A stretch of 64,000 nucleotides of DNA from Algoriphagus sp. (lineage in GTDB: Bacteria > Bacteroidota > Bacteroidia > Cytophagales > Cyclobacteriaceae), in the NCBI GenBank assembly GCA_029945945.1, contig JAQSDM010000009.1:248001-312000 (forward strand), read 5' to 3'. Positions 61,328-64,000 of the stretch are shown here, one piece after another. A model generated the notes under the pieces. The model saw only the letters and a program-made list of their open reading frames with translations. It was not told the origin of the DNA and did no database searches. Each line of letters opens with the position of its first letter. The stretch's first letter is position 1. The position numbers and the translations under genes were made by a program.

Positions 61328-61384
61328 TCACCCCTTTGCCCCCCGATTTTCGGGACAGGCTCTCTCCTAAAGAGCGAGGGGTGA
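61328..61384. repeat. structured element with two inner hairpins
   Basis: Outer stem TCACCCCT (61328-61335) and AGGGGTGA (61377-61384) encloses two hairpins, CCCGA/TCGGG (61342-61354) and GCTCT/AGAGC (61359-61375). The shape would be a three-way junction. No open reading frame uses it. It lies in the 273-base gap before the GT2 gene at 61.5 kb. Confidence 0.6.
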
Positions 61385-61505
61385 AGTTCTCCGGAAGGTG
61401 ATTTGTTTGAAAAAATTGTATTCAATTACTCCAAAAATAAACTCCCCTTCAGGCCTGCGCGCCGTGGCGTGGGGCAGGGGGTAACCAACAACCGACAACC
61501 AACAA

Positions 61506-62456
61506 CTGAAAACCTTAATTTCCATCGTTTCTCCTGTTTACAGGGCTGAGAATATTCTTCCTGAACTCATCCAAAGAATCAAGCAATCGCTTTCGTCCTT
61601 GGAAGTAAACTGTGAAATTATCCTGGTGGACGATTACAGTCCGGATCAATCCTGGGCAAGAATTGAGGAATTATCAGAAATCCATCCGGAAATCAAAGGC
61701 ATCAAACTCAGCCGCAACTTTGGTCAACACTATGCCATCACTGCCGGGCTGGACCAGGTTAAGGGTGAATGGATCGTGGTGATGGATTGTGACCTGCAGG
61801 ACAGACCCGAAGAAATCCCCAATCTCCTGCAAAAAGCAAAAGAAGGCTATGATGTTGTGCTGGCAAGAAGAGTTGAGCGTCAGGATGGATTATTTAAGAG
61901 ACTATCTTCCAAACTTTTCTACCGAACGCTCGCATACCTCACCGGTTCACATCAGGATGAAAGCATTGCCAATTTCGGTGTCTACCATCAAAAAGTCATC
62001 AAAGAAATTACCCGGATGCGTGAAAGTATCCGATACTTCCCTACCATGGTGAAATGGGTTGGCTTTCGGCAAACAACCCTCGATGTGGTTCATGCAGAGC
62101 GGGAAGAAGGAAAGAGCAGTTACAACTTCAAAAGACTATTCAACCTCGCACTCGACATCATGCTGGCTTACAGCGATAAGCCTATCAGGCTTACAGTGAA
62201 GTTGGGGATGATTGTCGCCCTGACAGGTTTTGGGTTTGCCATTTATACATTGATCCGATACCTGCATGGAGACATTATCGTGGCCGGTTATGCTTCTTTG
62301 ATTATTTCCTTGTGGATGCTGACCGGATTTCTTTTGATCACCCTTGGAATGGTCGGATTGTATGTCGGCAAAACCTTCGAAGGAGTGAAGCAACGTCCGA
62401 TTTACATAGTGGAGAAGAGGGTGGGGAATCGTCACCTCGACGAAGGAGAGGTCTGA
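61506..62456 (+). CDS. family 2 polyprenyl-phosphate glycosyltransferase (GtrB/DPM1-like)
   Basis: The family needs the first strand LISIVSPVYRAENILPEL, which lies upstream of TTG 61599, so translation must begin earlier. No ATG exists there; CTG 61506 in the tail of a CAAC-type repeat tract directly precedes KTLISIV (316 residues), with GTG 61470 as an alternative. LVDDYSPDQSW, LSRNFGQHYAITAGLDQVKGEW, VMDCDLQDRPEEIP (DxD) and RESIRYFPTMVKWVG follow, then two C-terminal membrane helices (VALTGFGFAIYTLI; LWMLTGFLLITLGMVGLYVG). It would make an undecaprenyl-phosphate sugar. The final residues RHLDEGEV and stop come from a palindromic repeat. GC-richer than its neighbours. Confidence 0.85.
   Translation: MKTLISIVSPVYRAENILPELIQRIKQSLSSLEVNCEIILVDDYSPDQSWARIEELSEIHPEIKGIKLSRNFGQHYAITAGLDQVKGEWIVVMDCDLQDRPEEIPNLLQKAKEGYDVVLARRVERQDGLFKRLSSKLFYRTLAYLTGSHQDESIANFGVYHQKVIKEITRMRESIRYFPTMVKWVGFRQTTLDVVHAEREEGKSSYNFKRLFNLALDIMLAYSDKPIRLTVKLGMIVALTGFGFAIYTLIRYLHGDIIVAGYASLIISLWMLTGFLLITLGMVGLYVGKTFEGVKQRPIYIVEKRVGNRHLDEGEV
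62431..62454. repeat. CGA...GAGAGGTCT palindromic repeat, copy B (inside the GT2 gene end)
   Basis: GTCACCTCGACGAAGGAGAG then GTCT. It codes for the last residues RHLDEGEV and supplies the stop of the glycosyltransferase gene. Near-identical to copy C at 62607. Confidence 0.7.
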
Positions 62457-62462
62457 TTGTTT

Positions 62463-62603
62463 GGAAATAGGTTTAAGGGATTAGGGATTAAGAGATTAGA
62501 GAATAAGAGATTAAGAGATTAGAGATTAAGAGATAGGAGATTAAGAGATAGGAGATTAAGAGATAGGAGATAGAGAGATAGAGAGATAAGAGATAGGAAT
62601 AGG
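62463..62603. repeat. low-complexity purine-rich tandem tract
   Basis: About 140 bases built from irregular copies of GAGATTAAGAGATAG-like units. There is no coding frame. A second tract of the same kind lies at 63447-63523. The 297-base gap 62457-62753 contains this tract, repeat copies C and D and the ACTG tract at 62684. Confidence 0.8.
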
Positions 62604-62606
62604 CCA

Positions 62607-62631
62607 GTCACCTCGACCTAAGGAGAGGTCT
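62607..62631. repeat. CGA...GAGAGGTCT palindromic repeat, copy C
   Basis: GTCACCTCGACCTAAGGAGA then GGTCT; differs from copy B by a few bases at the centre. Confidence 0.7.
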
Positions 62632-62657
62632 GCCGGATTAGACTACCAATATTAAAC

Positions 62658-62683
62658 AGATGTCTCTCTTCGCTCGACATGAC
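62658..62683. repeat. CGA...GAGAGGTCT palindromic repeat, copy D (inverted)
   Basis: AGATGTCTCTCTTCGCTCGA then CATGAC; the reverse complement reads GTCATGTCGAGCGAAGAGAG then ACATCT, the same family in opposite orientation, 26 bases from copy C. Confidence 0.6.
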
Positions 62684-62786
62684 CTCCAACCTCCAACCTC
62701 CTACAAACTGATCACTGCGACTGATCACTGCGACTGAATACTGCTCACTGCGATTGAACACTGAAACAACCGACAACATACAACTG
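62684..62786. repeat. ACTG/CAAC short-repeat tract running into the WecD-like gene
   Basis: CTCCAACCTCCAACCTCCTA, then a 13-base unit ACTGATCACTGCG in two perfect copies and two decayed ones, then CAACCGACAACATACAACTG. The tract overlaps the predicted 5' end of the next gene (TTG 62754), so the first residues NTETTDNIQ are repeat-derived. Confidence 0.75.
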
Positions 62787-63446
62787 ACCATCACCCCCCT
62801 TCCTTTCGACTCAGAACTTTTCGGTTATCCCGTTGGGAAAGCAGAAATAACCGAAAACTGGAATGAGAACAAATTCCTGGAGGAAGCCAATAAATTTCAA
62901 CTGGTCTATATATTTTCAGCGGAGCCTTTGTCAATGATAAGCGCTGAGATTAAAGAAATAGAGACAAGAATTGTATTTGAAAAAGAGTTGACAGGAAACC
63001 AGGACACTGATATAGGAATCAAAAAGTTTGAGGGCGAACTGAACTCTGATCTTGAATCACTCGCCTTTCAAAGCGGGGCTTTCTCCAGATTCAAAACAGA
63101 TCTTAGACTTAATTCAGGTGAATTTGAAAAGCTTTACAAACTCTGGATCCAAAATTCCTGCAGAGCAGGGGAAGTTCTTATAGCCGATAATTCCGCCGGA
63201 TTTGTGTCTTGCAACTTGAAAGAAAATCTCGCTCAAATAGGTTTGATCGCAGTTGGAAAAGACCAGAGAAGTAAAGGCTGGGGAAAAAAACTGATTCATG
63301 CAGCAGAAGGTTTCTCTTTCTCCAAAGGAGCCACAAAAATGAGAATCGGCACCCAGGAAGCGAATCAACCTGCTTGTTCACTGTACAGTAAACTTGGATA
63401 TGAAGTGGTGGAGAAGGTAAGGGTGTGGCATTATTGGAAAAAGTAG
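62754..63446 (+). CDS. wecD: WecD-like dTDP-4-amino-4,6-dideoxygalactose N-acetyltransferase (GNAT)
   Basis: 230 residues from TTG 62754. The family blocks are LPFDSELFGYPVGKAEI near the N-terminus, GAFSRFKTDLRL, then a GNAT domain: IGLIAVGKDQRSKGWGKKLIHAAE (acetyl-CoA loop QRSKGWG), RIGTQEANQPACSLYSKLGYEVVEK and the terminal VRVWHYWKK (as in WecD/RffC HxW endings). WecD acetylates dTDP-Fuc4N for polymers containing Fuc4NAc. The next gene is a wecE homologue, which makes that substrate, so the pair is convincing. The true start is doubtful: the first nine residues come from repeat DNA, and CTG 62784 before TITPLPFD is an alternative. Confidence 0.8.
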   Translation: MNTETTDNIQLTITPLPFDSELFGYPVGKAEITENWNENKFLEEANKFQLVYIFSAEPLSMISAEIKEIETRIVFEKELTGNQDTDIGIKKFEGELNSDLESLAFQSGAFSRFKTDLRLNSGEFEKLYKLWIQNSCRAGEVLIADNSAGFVSCNLKENLAQIGLIAVGKDQRSKGWGKKLIHAAEGFSFSKGATKMRIGTQEANQPACSLYSKLGYEVVEKVRVWHYWKK

Positions 63447-63523
63447 GGGATAGGGATTGGGGAATAGAGGATAGGAGATTAGAGATTAAGAGATTAAGAG
63501 ATAGGAGATAGGAGATTTCAGAT
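63447..63523. repeat. low-complexity purine-rich tandem tract, second copy
   Basis: Starts directly after the WecD-like stop codon; units such as GGATAGGAGATTAGAGATTA recur. Same character as 62463-62603. Confidence 0.75.
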
Positions 63524-63534
63524 TTATGATTTGG

Positions 63535-63620
63535 GCAACTCACAACTAATAACTGACAACCGATAACTGACAACTGACAACACATAACCCACAACTTTTT
63601 ACCTCCAACTTCCAACTTCC
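63535..63620. repeat. ACTGACAA/CAACTTCC short-repeat tract running into wecE
   Basis: Irregular tandem ACTGACAAC and ACTGATAAC-like units followed by CCTCCAACTTCCAACTTCC. It ends exactly where wecE starts (TTG 63621). The complementary strand of such tracts gives the spurious peptide CQLSVIGCQLLVVSC. Confidence 0.75.
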
Positions 63621-64000
63621 TTGTCATATAAAATCCCATTCAACAAACCCTACCTCACAGGCCTCGAACTTGATTATATCAGGGAAGCGGTGAACTTGGG
63701 CAAAATCTCCGGAAACGGGGAATTTACCAGGCGATGTCAGGAGTTTTTTGAGAATCGATATGGCTTCACAAAGTGCCTGCTTACCACAAGTTGCACGGAT
63801 GCACTGGAGATGGCAGCAATTCTGCTGGATATAAAGCCCGGTGATGAGGTGATTATGCCAAGCTTCACCTTCGTCTCCACAGCAAATGCTTTTGTCCTTC
63901 GCGGAGCCAAAATAGTATTTGTAGACAGCCGATCAGATCATCCCGGAATGGATGAAACCAAAGTAGAAGAACTGATCACACCCAATACCAAAGCCATTGT
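63621..64000 (+). CDS. wecE: dTDP-4-amino-4,6-dideoxygalactose transaminase, 5' part (WecE/RffA)
   Basis: Open to the window end; about 126 residues from TTG 63621. SYKIPFNKPYLTGLELDYI, GKISGNGEFTRRCQEFFENRYG, KCLLTTSCTDALEMAAILLD, GDEVIMPSFTFVSTANAFVLRGA and KIVFVDSRSDHPGMDETKVEELI closely follow the WecE pattern, and the match starts within a few residues of the TTG. WecE aminates dTDP-4-keto-6-deoxyglucose at C4 using glutamate; with the WecD-like gene upstream it would give dTDP-Fuc4NAc. The PLP lysine lies beyond the window, so completeness cannot be judged. No ATG start exists; the TTG follows a repeat tract directly. Confidence 0.9.
   Translation, partial: MSYKIPFNKPYLTGLELDYIREAVNLGKISGNGEFTRRCQEFFENRYGFTKCLLTTSCTDALEMAAILLDIKPGDEVIMPSFTFVSTANAFVLRGAKIVFVDSRSDHPGMDETKVEELITPNTKAI

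Noticed and set aside
61599..61601. TTG 61599 as start of the GtrB-like gene
   Set aside because: It would remove the first strand and first helix (LISIVSPVYRAEN), which are clearly coded upstream in the same frame.
62705..62757. Possible CRISPR array
   Set aside because: The repeats are 13 bases, directly adjacent without unique spacers, and no cas genes are in the window.
63178..63639. 153-codon open frame on the - strand
   Set aside because: It runs antisense to the WecD-like gene and through the purine and CAAC tracts, giving the repeat-derived peptide CQLSVIGCQLLVVSC. This is typical of spurious frames over such repeats.
1..64000. tRNA, rRNA or transposase genes
   Set aside because: I looked for cloverleaf-like and rRNA-like stretches and for DDE or tyrosine transposase motifs in the open frames and found none that I could support.

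Overview
The window looks like a chromosomal surface-polysaccharide region of a Bacteroidota bacterium, most likely of the order Cytophagales (Cyclobacteriaceae / Algoriphagus type). The basis is AT-rich DNA, several promoter-like matches to the Bacteroidota -7 box TAnnTTTG, very frequent TTG start codons, almost no Shine-Dalgarno sequences, and family-typical envelope proteins (Wzi-type barrel, Wza lipoprotein, fused Wzc kinase). The genus is an inference. Nearly all genes lie on the + strand in tightly packed, often overlapping runs; only one gene (56895-58250) is on the - strand.

Layout. (A) 1-4325: end of a truncated gene, a glycosyltransferase, the fdtA/fdtB pair for a dTDP-3-amino-3,6-dideoxyhexose, and two GT2 transferases. 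(B) 4669-15537: a kinase-less Wzz-like chain-length protein, five GT2-type transferases, rmlA-rmlC-rmlD for dTDP-L-rhamnose, a Wzy-like polymerase and a Wzi-like outer-membrane protein. (C) 15852-47625: a promoter with an overlapping palindrome, then a UDP-HexNAc 6-dehydrogenase, Wza, Wzc, an ABC-type lipid-oligosaccharide flippase, a sialic-acid-type module (neuB, neuC, a methyltransferase, neuA) bracketed by two asnB-type amidotransferases, many GT4 transferases, a second Wzy/ligase-like protein, a PaaK-like/GNAT/NodB-like trio, a third asnB, a sugar epimerase/reductase and a WecA/WbpL-like initiating transferase. A strong intrinsic terminator ends this block at about 47.7 kb.

(D) 48127-52469: a separate four-gene operon of exported proteins (a lipoprotein, two periplasmic-type proteins and an 815-residue leucine-rich-repeat protein built from three Trp-Trp/LRR modules), closed by a perfect hairpin terminator. 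I recognise no named system here. (E) 52725-58250: four large multi-pass membrane proteins resembling GT-C glycosyltransferases; the last is convergent and overlaps its neighbour. (F) 58254-64000: a repeat-rich mosaic zone with a four-helix-bundle (S23-type) gene between inverted repeats, a winged-helix regulator, a methyltransferase, two GT2 enzymes, a WecD-like acetyltransferase and the start of wecE. Gene borders here are made of several families of short repeats, and three successive genes begin straight out of repeat DNA without an ATG.

Together the genes would make nucleotide sugars (dTDP-Fuc3N-type, dTDP-rhamnose, dTDP-Fuc4NAc-type, a UDP-hexosaminuronic acid and its amides, a CMP-nonulosonate), assemble repeat units on undecaprenyl phosphate, flip, polymerise and export them. 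rmlB, needed by all three dTDP branches, and a MOP-type Wzx flippase are not in the window.
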